Both the position numbers and the translations under genes were made by a program. The notes beneath the pieces were generated by a model. That model saw only the letters and a program-made list of their open reading frames with translations. It searched no databases and was not told the DNA's origin. A stretch of 64,000 bases of DNA from Acidisoma sp. PAMC 29798 (GTDB lineage Bacteria > Pseudomonadota > Alphaproteobacteria > Acetobacterales > Acetobacteraceae), in contig NZ_CP126994.1 of NCBI RefSeq assembly GCF_030252425.1, positions 1,984,001 through 2,048,000 on the forward strand, read 5' to 3'. Positions 29,632 through 37,709 of this stretch are shown here, piece after piece. Position 1 is the first letter of the stretch; the number at the start of each line of letters is the position of its first letter.

Positions 29632-31014
29632 ATGAACAACGGCATTCCGGCGGCGCGGGCCCTTTTCGGCACGGACGGCATCCGGGGTCGCGCGAATGTC
29701 CACCCGATGACGGCCGAGACCGCGTTGCGCCTCGGCCAGGCCGCCGGGCTGATGTTCACGCGCGGCAGCCACCGCCATCAGGTGCTCATCGGCAAGGACA
29801 CCCGCCTGTCCGGCTATATGATCGAGCAGGCATTGACCGCCGGCTTCCTCGGCGCGGGCATGGATGTCGTGCTCGCCGGGCCGCTGCCGACCCCCGCCAT
29901 CGCCATGCTCACCCGCAGCCTGCGTGCCGATCTCGGTGTCATGATCTCGGCCTCCCACAACCCGTACGAAGACAACGGCATCAAGCTGTTCGGCCCGGAC
30001 GGCGTGAAACTGTCGGACTCCCGTGAGGCGGAAATCGAGGCGCTGATGGCGAGCGACCTGCGTACGGAACTCGCATCGCCCGATAAGCTCGGCCGCGCCC
30101 GCCGCCTGAATGACGCCGCCGGCCGATACGTCGAAGGCGTGAAGAGCACCTTCCCGAAAGGGCTTCGCCTCGACGGCCTCAAGATCGTGGTGGATTGCGC
30201 CCATGGCGCGGCCTATCGGGTGGCACCGACGGCGCTGTGGGAACTCGGCGCCCATGTCATTCCCATGGGCGTGGCTCCGGACGGCTTCAATATCAACAAG
30301 GGCTGCGGGTCCACCGTGCCGGGCGAACTCTGCGCGGCCGTGGTGGAGAACAATGCTCATCTGGGCATCGCCCTCGACGGCGATGCCGACCGGCTGATCC
30401 TGGCCGATGAGCATGGGGAGATTGTCGATGGTGACCAGATCCTGGCCCTCATCGCGCGGTCCTGGGCGAAGGCGGATCGCCTGACGGGCGGCGGCATCGT
30501 CGCGACCGTGATGTCCAACCTCGGCCTTCAGCATTTCATGCGCGACCTGAAGCTCGATCTGCACCGCACCAATGTCGGCGATCGCTACGTCGCCGAGCGG
30601 ATGCGTGCGCTGGGCATCAACCTGGGCGGTGAGCAATCCGGCCATGTCATCCTGTCCGACTTTTCGACGACCGGGGATGGGCTGGTGGCGGCCCTTCAGG
30701 TGCTCGCAGTGCTGGTGCGGCAAGGCGCGCCGGCCTCCGAAATCTGCCGCGTCTTCACCCCCTCGCCCCAGTTGCTGCGCAACGTGCGCTTCACCGGCCC
30801 CACGCCGCTCACTGACCCGCGCGTAAAGGCCGCCATCGCCGATGCCGAAGCGACGCTCGGGCCGGAGGGCCGCTTGCTGATCCGCCCCAGCGGCACCGAG
30901 CCGCTCATTCGCGTCATGGCCGAAGCCGCCGACAGCGCGCTGATTGCTCGCATCGTGGGCGAGCTGTGCGAGGTCATCGCCGCCGTCGCCCGCACGCCGG
31001 AAACCGCCGCCTGA
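29632..31014 (+). CDS. glmM: Phosphoglucosamine mutase
   Basis: A 460-aa alpha-D-phosphohexomutase that converts glucosamine-6-phosphate to glucosamine-1-phosphate for UDP-GlcNAc and peptidoglycan synthesis. It has the N-terminal [11 protein letters not shown], phosphoserine Ser108 in [13 protein letters not shown], the metal loop [10 protein letters not shown], the sugar loop GGEQSGHVI and the phosphate-binding [12 protein letters not shown]. The stop overlaps the thiD start by one base. Confidence 0.97.
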   Translation: MNNGIPAARALFGTDGIRGRANVHPMTAETALRLGQAAGLMFTRGSHRHQVLIGKDTRLSGYMIEQALTAGFLGAGMDVVLAGPLPTPAIAMLTRSLRADLGVMISASHNPYEDNGIKLFGPDGVKLSDSREAEIEALMASDLRTELASPDKLGRARRLNDAAGRYVEGVKSTFPKGLRLDGLKIVVDCAHGAAYRVAPTALWELGAHVIPMGVAPDGFNINKGCGSTVPGELCAAVVENNAHLGIALDGDADRLILADEHGEIVDGDQILALIARSWAKADRLTGGGIVATVMSNLGLQHFMRDLKLDLHRTNVGDRYVAERMRALGINLGGEQSGHVILSDFSTTGDGLVAALQVLAVLVRQGAPASEICRVFTPSPQLLRNVRFTGPTPLTDPRVKAAIADAEATLGPEGRLLIRPSGTEPLIRVMAEAADSALIARIVGELCEVIAAVARTPETAA

Positions 31015-31817
31015 TGATCGCGCGCATCCTGGTGATTGCGGGGTCCGACAGCGGCGGCGGTGCCGGGATCCAGGCGGATATTAAGACGGCGATGGCCCTG
31101 GGTGGCTTTGCCACGACCGCCTTGACGGCTCTGACGGCGCAAAACACCCGCGGCGTTTCCGCCGTGCTGGCCATCCCGCCGGACTTCCTGCGCGCCCAGC
31201 TCGACAGCGTCATGGCCGATATCGGCGCCGACGCCATCAAGACCGGCATGCTACCAGATACCGCGAGTATCGAGACGGTGGCCGATTTTATCGAAAGCCT
31301 CAGCCAACCGCTCCCTTTTGTGATGGACCCGGTGATGGTCTCCACCAGCGGCGACCGGCTGCAAAGTGCCGAAGCGCTGCATGCCCTGAAGACGCGGCTG
31401 ATCCCCCGCGCGACGGTCATTACGCCCAATATTCCGGAAGCCGAGATCCTGCTCGGTGAGACGATTGAAGGCGAGGCCGCGCAGCGCCATGCCGCCGAAA
31501 GCCTGCTGCGGCTGGGCGCCGGCGCCGTTCTCGTCAAAGGTGGCCATGGCACGGAAGACATCGTGACGGATGTGCTTGCAACTGCTGACGGCATCATCAC
31601 CCTCACCGGACCGCGCATTTCATCGCGCAATACCCATGGCACCGGCTGCACCCTGGCAAGCGCCATCGCCACGGGCCTTGCCCAAGGCATGGATTTGGAA
31701 ACCTCCGTCCGCCGTGCGCGCGCCTATGTGGTCGCAGCCATCCACGCGGCGCCCGGCCTTGGGGACGGCCATGGGCCGCTCGGCCATGGCGTAACCGTCG
31801 ATCCAAACCGCCTCTAG
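31014..31817 (+). CDS. thiD: Hydroxymethylpyrimidine (phosphate) kinase ThiD
   Basis: A 267-aa ribokinase-fold enzyme of thiamine biosynthesis that phosphorylates HMP and HMP-P. Signatures: IAGSDSGGGAGIQADIKT at the N-terminus, VMDPVMVSTSGDRL, and the anion-hole/catalytic NTHGTGCTLASAIA. ATG 31014 overlaps the glmM stop by one base, so the two are likely cotranscribed. Confidence 0.95.
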   Translation: MIARILVIAGSDSGGGAGIQADIKTAMALGGFATTALTALTAQNTRGVSAVLAIPPDFLRAQLDSVMADIGADAIKTGMLPDTASIETVADFIESLSQPLPFVMDPVMVSTSGDRLQSAEALHALKTRLIPRATVITPNIPEAEILLGETIEGEAAQRHAAESLLRLGAGAVLVKGGHGTEDIVTDVLATADGIITLTGPRISSRNTHGTGCTLASAIATGLAQGMDLETSVRRARAYVVAAIHAAPGLGDGHGPLGHGVTVDPNRL

Positions 31818-31824
31818 ACGGGCC

Positions 31825-32895
31825 GTGTCGGTCAGCGACGCCGCACCCTTACGGGGTGAGAATCGGGCACTGACGTCCGTGCGCGGTCTCGCGGCGCTCT
31901 GGGTCGTCGGCCATCACATCAGCTTCGAGCTCGGTTACGTCGGCTATCCCTTCGCCCGTGCCTTCTTCGCGCCGGGTGATGCCGCCGTTGATATCTTTTT
32001 CGTCCTCAGCGGCTTCGTGATGATGGCGGTGCATCGCGATCTGACACGCGCGGGCTTAGGCGATTTCTTAACCCGCCGGATATTTCGCATATATCCGCTG
32101 CACCTGACTGTGCTTCTAGCGCTCGCGGCGCTCGCCCTTTGGGGACAGGTCGTCCATGGCATACCGGCCGCAGACCCTTGGTGGGCGTTGCCTTTGGTGG
32201 CGGCGCTCTTGCAGCCGATCTTCATCCATGGCCCGAGCTGGAACGTCGCAAGCTGGTCGCTGAGCGTCGAAATGGTCTGCTATTTGCTGTTCCCGCTCGG
32301 GTTGTTGTGGGTGCGGCGGCTGGAACTCGTCGGCATCGCGATGATCGTTTTGATTCTCGCCGTGATGGAATGGCACACATGGTCCAGCCTGCCCTGGGGC
32401 TGGCCACCGTTCCGGCGCGGCATCGCGGGCTTTGCACTTGGGATGCTCGCGCAACAGGCGACGGTGCAATTGCCGCGCTTCGGCCTGCGCACCGCGAGCA
32501 TCGTCGAACTCGCTGGGCTGCTCGGCATGATCTTCGTTCTTCGCTATGTCTTGCACGGCATCAAAGACGTGCCGATGTGCGCCGCCGTGCTGATCCTCGG
32601 CCTCGCGAGCGAAACCGGCATCGTCGCACGCCTGTTGGGCCATCGCGTCTTCGTTGGCCTCGGGCGCATTTCGTTTTCCGTCTATCTCTTGCACGGCACG
32701 CTTCTGGCCCTGTTCTTCGCCTATCTGCCGCCGTCGCGCTTGCCCTTCGGGCATGATGCCCAGGGCCTCGTCTGGGCGGCGGGGGTCACGGCGGTCATCT
32801 GCGGATTGGGGACGATCACCTGGCGTTTTGTGGAGGAACCGGCGCGCCACCTCGGTCGCCGTCTCACACAACGTCGCGGCTCGGTCGTCACGTAA
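31825..32895 (+). CDS. Acyltransferase family 3 membrane protein
   Basis: A 356-aa integral membrane acyltransferase of the OatA/NodX type with about ten membrane segments. The N-terminal LTSVRGLAALWVVGHHISF contains the conserved Arg and catalytic-type His, followed by DIFFVLSGFVM, RRIFRIYPLH and, later, NVASWSLSVEMVCYLLFP. Members O-acylate surface polysaccharides, peptidoglycan or lipids. The substrate is unknown. The GTG start is 8 bp after thiD. Confidence 0.85.
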   Translation: MSVSDAAPLRGENRALTSVRGLAALWVVGHHISFELGYVGYPFARAFFAPGDAAVDIFFVLSGFVMMAVHRDLTRAGLGDFLTRRIFRIYPLHLTVLLALAALALWGQVVHGIPAADPWWALPLVAALLQPIFIHGPSWNVASWSLSVEMVCYLLFPLGLLWVRRLELVGIAMIVLILAVMEWHTWSSLPWGWPPFRRGIAGFALGMLAQQATVQLPRFGLRTASIVELAGLLGMIFVLRYVLHGIKDVPMCAAVLILGLASETGIVARLLGHRVFVGLGRISFSVYLLHGTLLALFFAYLPPSRLPFGHDAQGLVWAAGVTAVICGLGTITWRFVEEPARHLGRRLTQRRGSVVT

Positions 32896-32946
32896 CCAAC
32901 GCGATCGTTGCGGCGAAGATTGGATGTAACCCGCAAGAGGTTTGCC

Positions 32947-33630
32947 ATGAAAATCGCCACCATGCTGTTGGCCGCAAGCTGCGGCGGCCTGATCGCCACC
33001 TCGGCCGTCGCGGCCCAGGCCGCCGCCCCGATCGTCTTGGAGCTTTTCACCTCCGAGGGTTGCTCTTCCTGTCCGCCGGCGGATGCGCTGCTGCGCGCCT
33101 TGAAGCATGAGCGGCCGGATCTCCTCGTGCTTGATTTCCACGTCGATTATTGGAACAGCCTGGGCTGGACCGACCCGTTTTCATCGGCGCAAGCCACGGC
33201 CCGCCAGCAGGCCTATGCCAGCGCCCTCGGCAGTGAGGTCTATACGCCGCAGCTTGTGGTCGGCGGCACGCAGCAGATGGTGGGGTCGGACCGGGATGCA
33301 GTCGCCTCCGCCCTCGCCGCCGCAATGGCGCCGCCCGTAGCGCTGAGCCTGACCAAAGCCGCCGGCAGCCTGTCGGTCGATGTCGGTGCCGGATCCGGTG
33401 TCGCGACGCTATGGCTCCTGGGCTTTGATGATCAGCACACAACCACTGTGGGTCGGGGTGAGAATTCCGGCCGCACGCTGACGGAGGTCAATATCGTGCG
33501 GTCGATTTCGCCTGTCGGGCATTGGAACGGCGCCGCCTTGCATCTCACTTTGGCCGCGCCCCGCGGCGAGCATGGCGCGGTGTTGTTGCAGGGTGCGGAT
33601 GGGCGGATTCTTGGAGCGGCGGCGTCGTAA
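32947..33630 (+). CDS. DUF1223 thioredoxin-like exported protein
   Basis: A 227-aa protein with a Sec signal (MKIATMLLAASCGGLIATSA, cleaved near VAA/QA). The mature start IVLELFTSEGCSSCPPADAL has the CSSC motif of a thioredoxin fold and is typical of DUF1223. HVDYWNSLGWTDPFSS and YTPQLVVGGTQQMVGSD also match. It is probably a periplasmic redox-active protein of undefined role. AGAGG precedes the chosen ATG. Confidence 0.88.
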   Translation: MKIATMLLAASCGGLIATSAVAAQAAAPIVLELFTSEGCSSCPPADALLRALKHERPDLLVLDFHVDYWNSLGWTDPFSSAQATARQQAYASALGSEVYTPQLVVGGTQQMVGSDRDAVASALAAAMAPPVALSLTKAAGSLSVDVGAGSGVATLWLLGFDDQHTTTVGRGENSGRTLTEVNIVRSISPVGHWNGAALHLTLAAPRGEHGAVLLQGADGRILGAAAS

Positions 33631-33648
33631 TCCGGATGGCGTAATACG

Positions 33649-34062
33649 CTACCGCGAAAAGCGTGTGCCGATCACGAGGTCCTTGCGTGGCCCCTGGATG
33701 CGCCAGCTCAGCATCCAGCCGTCGGGGCCCGTGATTCGATAGCGGCCACGATAATCGTCCGGTGCGCAGTCGTGATGGACGCAGGCGAGTCCGTCAGCGA
33801 CCTGCGCCCGGTGAAAGAATCCGCCATCGGTGAATAAGACGCTGAACACCGCGTCACCCTCGATGCAGAACCGGTACTCCCGCCGTGCCTCACTGCGAAA
33901 CGCGCCGAAGACCAGTTCGCCGGCTTCCTCGTAGAGGAGGACATCCGGCTCAGGCGTAAAACAGGCCTCGCCGCGCATGTGGCCGTGACGGCCCGTCCTC
34001 AAATCCCGGATATGGCGATCCAGCCGCCAAGATCCGGAAAAGAGCGTCTCAAGCCTGATCAA
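33649..34062 (-). CDS. DUF6314 family protein
   Basis: About 137 aa, with a small beta-barrel-like domain: LFSGSWRLDRHIRD at the start, AGELVFGAFRSEARREYRF and HDCAPDDYRGRYRI with conserved His/Asp/Tyr. This pattern fits DUF6314, of unknown function. Two starts are possible: TTG 34062, overlapping the bioY stop as TTGA, or ATG 34119 inside bioY. The TTG is preferred since the domain begins there. It is convergent with the DUF1223 gene. Confidence 0.7.
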   Translation of the reverse strand: MIRLETLFSGSWRLDRHIRDLRTGRHGHMRGEACFTPEPDVLLYEEAGELVFGAFRSEARREYRFCIEGDAVFSVLFTDGGFFHRAQVADGLACVHHDCAPDDYRGRYRITGPDGWMLSWRIQGPRKDLVIGTRFSR

Positions 34063-34631
34063 TCGGCGGCACGACGCAGCACAGGAAACAGCGTCATCGC
34101 CAGCGCCATCTTCACGCATTCCGCGGGAAGGAACGGCAGCAGGCCATAGGCCAACGCCTTGTCAGCCCCAAACAAAACGCCCAGCCAGGCGATACCGGGC
34201 AGGTAGATCAACACCTCCCCCAGCACGACAGCGCCGAACACCATCGGCAGGCTACGCAACATCCCGCGCTCGGCCAGGGCGCCAAGAGCCGTGGCAGCCA
34301 GCAAATAACCGAGGAGATAGCCGCCGGTCGGACCCGCCATATAGGCGAGGCCCATGCCGCCCTGGAACACGGGCAGGCCGAACGCGCCCTCGGCGAGATA
34401 GGCGAGCAGGGTGCCACCGGCGAGGCGACTGCCGCAGGTCAGCCCGATCGAAAGTACCACGAAGGTCTGCATAGACAGCTTCACCGGCCAGAACGGCACC
34501 TGGATATGCGCCGAAACGGCGAGCAAGGCGTTGCCGATGGCGATGATGGCGATCGTTCGCAGGACCTGATTGGTGGTCGTCGCAGGCCAGGCGCGGCCAA
34601 GAAGCGTGAGGGGCAATGCGCGGCTCGTCAT
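34059..34631 (-). CDS. bioY: Biotin transporter substrate-binding protein BioY
   Basis: A 190-aa S-component of an ECF-type biotin transporter with six membrane segments. The family region VPFWPVKLSMQTFVVLSIGL, GGTLLAYLAEGAFGLPVF and AYMAGPTGGYLLGY is unmistakable. No bioMN genes are adjacent, so BioY may act alone or with remote ATPases. The Shine-Dalgarno AGGAG can pair with an upstream CTCCT, suggesting control of initiation. Confidence 0.95.
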   Translation of the reverse strand: MTSRALPLTLLGRAWPATTTNQVLRTIAIIAIGNALLAVSAHIQVPFWPVKLSMQTFVVLSIGLTCGSRLAGGTLLAYLAEGAFGLPVFQGGMGLAYMAGPTGGYLLGYLLAATALGALAERGMLRSLPMVFGAVVLGEVLIYLPGIAWLGVLFGADKALAYGLLPFLPAECVKMALAMTLFPVLRRAAD

Positions 34632-34641
34632 GGGTCGGAAG

Positions 34642-34665
34642 CTCCTGTGATCGATCTCTCAGGAG
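34642..34665 (-). promoter_or_regulatory. Hairpin that can sequester the bioY ribosome binding site
   Basis: On the minus strand CTCCTG (34665-34660) pairs with CAGGAG (34647-34642). The second arm is the bioY Shine-Dalgarno, ten bases before the ATG at 34631. Only six base pairs, so the effect may be modest. Confidence 0.35.
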
Positions 34666-34682
34666 ACGTCATGCGACACATC

Positions 34683-34722
34683 GGCGGCTCTCGTAAAGCG
34701 CGAACACCACACGAGAACCGCC
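34683..34722 (-). terminator. Hairpin downstream of the Met-rich protein gene
   Basis: GGCGGCTCTCGT (34683-34694) and ACGAGAACCGCC (34711-34722) form a 12-bp stem with one mismatch or wobble, starting 12 bp after the stop of the minus-strand gene. No T-run is present, so termination is probable but not certain. Confidence 0.4.
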
Positions 34723-34733
34723 AGAGCGCACCG

Positions 34734-34970
34734 TTACTGCGGGGTGGTCTTCTTCGTCATGGCGCTGTTCGACATCGCCATGCTGGACATGCTGTGCGTC
34801 ATCTTGTGCTTCGTCTTCTTGTGCGGCGCCATCATCATGCCGCTGGCGGGCTTCGTCATCTGCATGGACGAGCTGCTGGAATTGCTCATGGCCGATTGCG
34901 CGAAGGCGACCGGCGTGCCCATCATGGCGCAGGTCATCGTTGCCGCGAAAACGCGTGCGTAAAACGTCAT
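34734..34970 (-). CDS. Small secreted Met/Ser/Lys-rich protein (78 aa)
   Basis: A signal peptide (MTFYARVFAATMTCAMMGTP, cleaved after VAFA) precedes a 50-odd-residue mature chain very rich in Met, Ser, Lys and His (SMQMTKPASGMMMAPHKKTK and MTHSMSSMAMSNSAMTKK). The mature part has no Cys. Met/His-rich periplasmic chains of this kind often bind Cu(I) or scavenge oxidants; this is inference. It follows the sigma factor and NrsF genes on the same strand after a 47-bp gap, so it is a likely target of that sigma factor. Confidence 0.65.
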   Translation of the reverse strand: MTFYARVFAATMTCAMMGTPVAFAQSAMSNSSSSSMQMTKPASGMMMAPHKKTKHKMTHSMSSMAMSNSAMTKKTTPQ

Positions 34971-35003
34971 GTCCGTATCTCCCGTTGATAACCCTACGAA
35001 GTT

Positions 35004-35028
35004 TCGAAGGGCTCGTCTTAGCCTTCGA
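35004..35028 (-). other. Hairpin overlapping the nrsF stop
   Basis: TCGAAGG (35004-35010) and CCTTCGA (35022-35028) pair with an inner extension GCT/AG. The stem spans the end of the anti-sigma gene and may partially terminate or process the transcript ahead of the Met-rich gene. Confidence 0.35.
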
Positions 35029-35698
35029 CGTCAGACGCGCGAAGGTTACGCGGCTTCCACCGAATAAGCGGCCCGCCGAGGATACGGTTCGCGACAATAA
35101 CGATAGCGACGGCAGCGGCATGGGCGAACAGATCGCCAAGCGACGCATCGAACGGGTGGAAGAAATTGAGCAAGGTCGCCGCCGCCCCCGCCGCCGCCAG
35201 GCCACCGAGGGCCAGCGTCAGATTAGGCCGCAGCGGAAAGGTTCGGCGCAGCATCACCATCAAGAGAATCGACAGCGGCAAGGACAGCGCGAAGATGAAC
35301 ATCATGCAGTGGTCACCGTTCTGCGGACCCGGCTCGACACCGGGAATCGCCCAGCCCCGCGCGCAGCCCATGCCGCTTTCGCCGACCCACAGCGCCAGGG
35401 CCGGCAGCGGCAGCAAGGCCCAGCCCCGGCTGCGACCCGGCACGCTCGTCATGAAGGTCGCGACAATGGCAAGCACGGCGGTGAGGGTCGAGCCGAGGGC
35501 GGCCAACCACATATCGGGGGCGGCCCCAAGGCGGGCCATCATCGCATGCAGGTCCGAGAAATACGCGAGCGTGGCGGCGATCGCGAGGACGACGACAAGC
35601 CAGCCGAGGGCGCGGCGCACGGGTGACAGCGGGCGCACGGGCTCAAGCCCCGTTGCGAGCGTCGCGATCAGCCTCTCATGCGCGCCATGGTCACTCAT
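35018..35698 (-). CDS. nrsF: NrsF/DUF1109-family anti-sigma factor
   Basis: A 226-aa membrane protein with six predicted segments and the DUF1109 pattern: an N-terminal cytoplasmic stretch (LIATLATGLEPVRPLSPVRR), then a membrane domain with paired Cys (ESGMGCARGWAIPG and GDHCMMFIF). In Caulobacter NrsF holds the ECF factor SigF at the membrane and releases it under oxidative or metal stress, with the conserved cysteines as sensors. Its start overlaps the sigma gene stop by 4 bp. Confidence 0.88.
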   Translation of the reverse strand: MSDHGAHERLIATLATGLEPVRPLSPVRRALGWLVVVLAIAATLAYFSDLHAMMARLGAAPDMWLAALGSTLTAVLAIVATFMTSVPGRSRGWALLPLPALALWVGESGMGCARGWAIPGVEPGPQNGDHCMMFIFALSLPLSILLMVMLRRTFPLRPNLTLALGGLAAAGAAATLLNFFHPFDASLGDLFAHAAAVAIVIVANRILGGPLIRWKPRNLRASDVEG

Positions 35699-36366
35699 CC
35701 GTCTTTGGTATCCTCGTCCTCTTCAACACCCAGTTTCCCCCGCAACGCGCGGATCGCCCTATGCAGGTTCACCTTCAATGCGCCTTTGCTGCGGCCCGTG
35801 ATGGCCGCCGCTTCCTCCAGACTTTCGCCCCGCAATCCCATCCGCTCCACAGCCTGACGTTGGCCAGGTGGCAGCGTCGCGATCGAGGCACGCAACGCCT
35901 CGGACCGGCTGGCGAGATCCAAAGCATCGCCCGGCACTGGCCCGTCTTCCGCATGGCCTTCATAGGCAATCGGGTCATGCACCTCCCGGCTCGACTGGCG
36001 ACCGTTACGCCTCAGGCTGTCGATCGCCCTGCGCTGCGCGATGGCCCGCAGCCAGGGCAGGAACGGCCGTGCCGGGTCATAGGTCGCGCGGGCCCGATGG
36101 ATGGTGAGCAGAACTTCCTGCACCACATCCTCCACCCGATCGGGTTGCACGCCTTGTCGGCGCGCTGACGCCGCGATCACTGCCACACAGTCTCGCAGCA
36201 GCGCCTGGTAGGCGGTGGCGTCGCCACGCTGCGCAGCCGCCATCAGCGCCGCTAGTCGCTGTTCGCGATCGTCCGTCACAATCTGGGCAGGGCGAGCCGT
36301 GGCATAGTGGAAGGCTACCGCGTTGGCGCCGGGGGCGGTAGACCGTGCGCCCACACTCAGGCTCAT
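35695..36366 (-). CDS. ECF RNA polymerase sigma factor (SigF-like)
   Basis: A 223-aa sigma-70-family factor of ECF type. Region 2 (DRVEDVVQEVLLTIHRARAT, then PFLPWLRAIAQRRAIDSLRR) and region 4 (LPPGQRQAVERMGLRGESLE, then GRSKGALKVNLHRAIRALR) are clear. The partner nrsF places it in the SigF group. The first ~35 residues are poorly conserved and an internal start is possible. It is divergent from serC. Confidence 0.9.
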   Translation of the reverse strand: MSLSVGARSTAPGANAVAFHYATARPAQIVTDDREQRLAALMAAAQRGDATAYQALLRDCVAVIAASARRQGVQPDRVEDVVQEVLLTIHRARATYDPARPFLPWLRAIAQRRAIDSLRRNGRQSSREVHDPIAYEGHAEDGPVPGDALDLASRSEALRASIATLPPGQRQAVERMGLRGESLEEAAAITGRSKGALKVNLHRAIRALRGKLGVEEDEDTKDG

Positions 36367-36404
36367 GATGCTGCTTATGACGCTTGTTTCATGACCGTTG
36401 TTCG

Positions 36405-36467
36405 CCGCAGGGCTGCCTGCGGTTACGCGTGTTGCAGCCAGGCCGCCGATCCTTTACACGCGGCGGC
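36405..36467 (+). ncRNA. Two-hairpin serC leader, candidate serC RNA motif
   Basis: Hairpin 1: CCGCAGG/CCTGCGG (36405-36411, 36416-36422) with a GCTG loop. Hairpin 2: GCCGCC/GGCGGC (36442-36447, 36462-36467). Both lie in the 5' leader of serC. A conserved RNA called the serC motif is known upstream of serC in alphaproteobacteria. Match to that family was not tested, so this is a position-and-structure argument only. Confidence 0.35.
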
Positions 36468-36518
36468 GGGTCACGCCCCCCCACCGGGGCGCTTCTCTTC
36501 TGAAAGGGAGAGCCAAAG

Positions 36519-37703
36519 ATGGCACTCGTCACACGCCCGGATCTGCGTCCGGATAATCCCAACTTCTCATCCGGCCCTTGCGCCAAGCGCCCCGGCTTTA
36601 CGCTGGATGCCCTGTCGGGCGCCATGCTCGGCCGCAGCCATCGCGCCAAAGAGCCGAAGGCCCGCCTTGCCGAAGTCATCACCCGCTCCGCGTCTATCCT
36701 CGGCATGCCCGCTGGTTGGAAGCTCGGCATTGTGCCGGCCTCCGATACCGGTGCGATCGAAATGGCCATGTGGTCGCTGCTCGGCGCCCGCCCGGTGGAT
36801 GTGCTGGTCCATGAAAGCTTCTCCGAAGGCTGGGCGACCGATGTCGTCAAGCAACTCAAGCTCGACGGCGCGCGCGTCCTTGGTGCCGAATACGGTGCCC
36901 TGCCGGATATCTCAGCGATCGACTCGTCCCACGATCTCGTCCTCGCGTGGAACGGTACCACCTCGGGCGTGAAATTCCCCGATGCCGACTGGATCGCCGC
37001 TGACCGTGAGGGTCTGGTGATCTGCGACGCGACCTCGGCCGCCTTCGCCATGGCCCTGCCATGGGACAAGCTCGATGTCGTCACCTGGTCCTGGCAGAAG
37101 GTGCTGGGCGGCGAGGCCGCGCATGGCATGCTGGCCTTGTCGCCTCGCGCCGTGGAGCGGCTGCTGACCTACAAGGCACCGCGCCCGCTGCCGAAGATCT
37201 TCCGCCTCACCAGCGGCGGCAAGCTGATCGAGGGCATCTTCCAGGGCGAGACGATCAACACGCCCTCCATGCTGTGTGTGGAAGATGCGTTGGACGGGCT
37301 GCGCTGGGCTGAGAGCCTCGGCGGATTGCCCGGCCTGATCGCCCGCAGTGAGGCCAATCTCGCCGTCATCGCCGATTGGGTCGCGCATAGCGATTGGGCC
37401 GGCTTCTTGGCACGGGATGCGGCCGCCCGCTCCTCGACCTCGATCTGCCTGACCATCACGGCGCCCTGGTTCACGGCGCTGGACGATGCTGGCCAGACCA
37501 AGGCCGCCAAGCGGCTCGCGGCGCTGCTGGAAGCCGAAAGCGTCGCCTATGACGTCGCGTCCTACCGCGATGCACCGCCGGGTCTGCGCATTTGGGGCGG
37601 CGCGACCGTCGAAAGCGCCGATATCGCGGCGCTGCTGCCCTGGCTCGACTGGGCGCATGCCCAAGTCGAAGCCGAGTTCATGCCCCTTCAGGTTGCGGAG
37701 TAA
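36519..37703 (+). CDS. serC: Phosphoserine aminotransferase SerC
   Basis: A 394-aa class-V aminotransferase converting 3-phosphohydroxypyruvate to phosphoserine (also used in pyridoxal phosphate synthesis). The opening [18 protein letters not shown], the PLP lysine in [16 protein letters not shown] and [14 protein letters not shown] match the alphaproteobacterial long form. GGGAG precedes the ATG. serA starts 6 bp downstream, making a serine-biosynthesis operon. Confidence 0.96.
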   Translation: MALVTRPDLRPDNPNFSSGPCAKRPGFTLDALSGAMLGRSHRAKEPKARLAEVITRSASILGMPAGWKLGIVPASDTGAIEMAMWSLLGARPVDVLVHESFSEGWATDVVKQLKLDGARVLGAEYGALPDISAIDSSHDLVLAWNGTTSGVKFPDADWIAADREGLVICDATSAAFAMALPWDKLDVVTWSWQKVLGGEAAHGMLALSPRAVERLLTYKAPRPLPKIFRLTSGGKLIEGIFQGETINTPSMLCVEDALDGLRWAESLGGLPGLIARSEANLAVIADWVAHSDWAGFLARDAAARSSTSICLTITAPWFTALDDAGQTKAAKRLAALLEAESVAYDVASYRDAPPGLRIWGGATVESADIAALLPWLDWAHAQVEAEFMPLQVAE

Positions 37704-37709
37704 CGCGCG

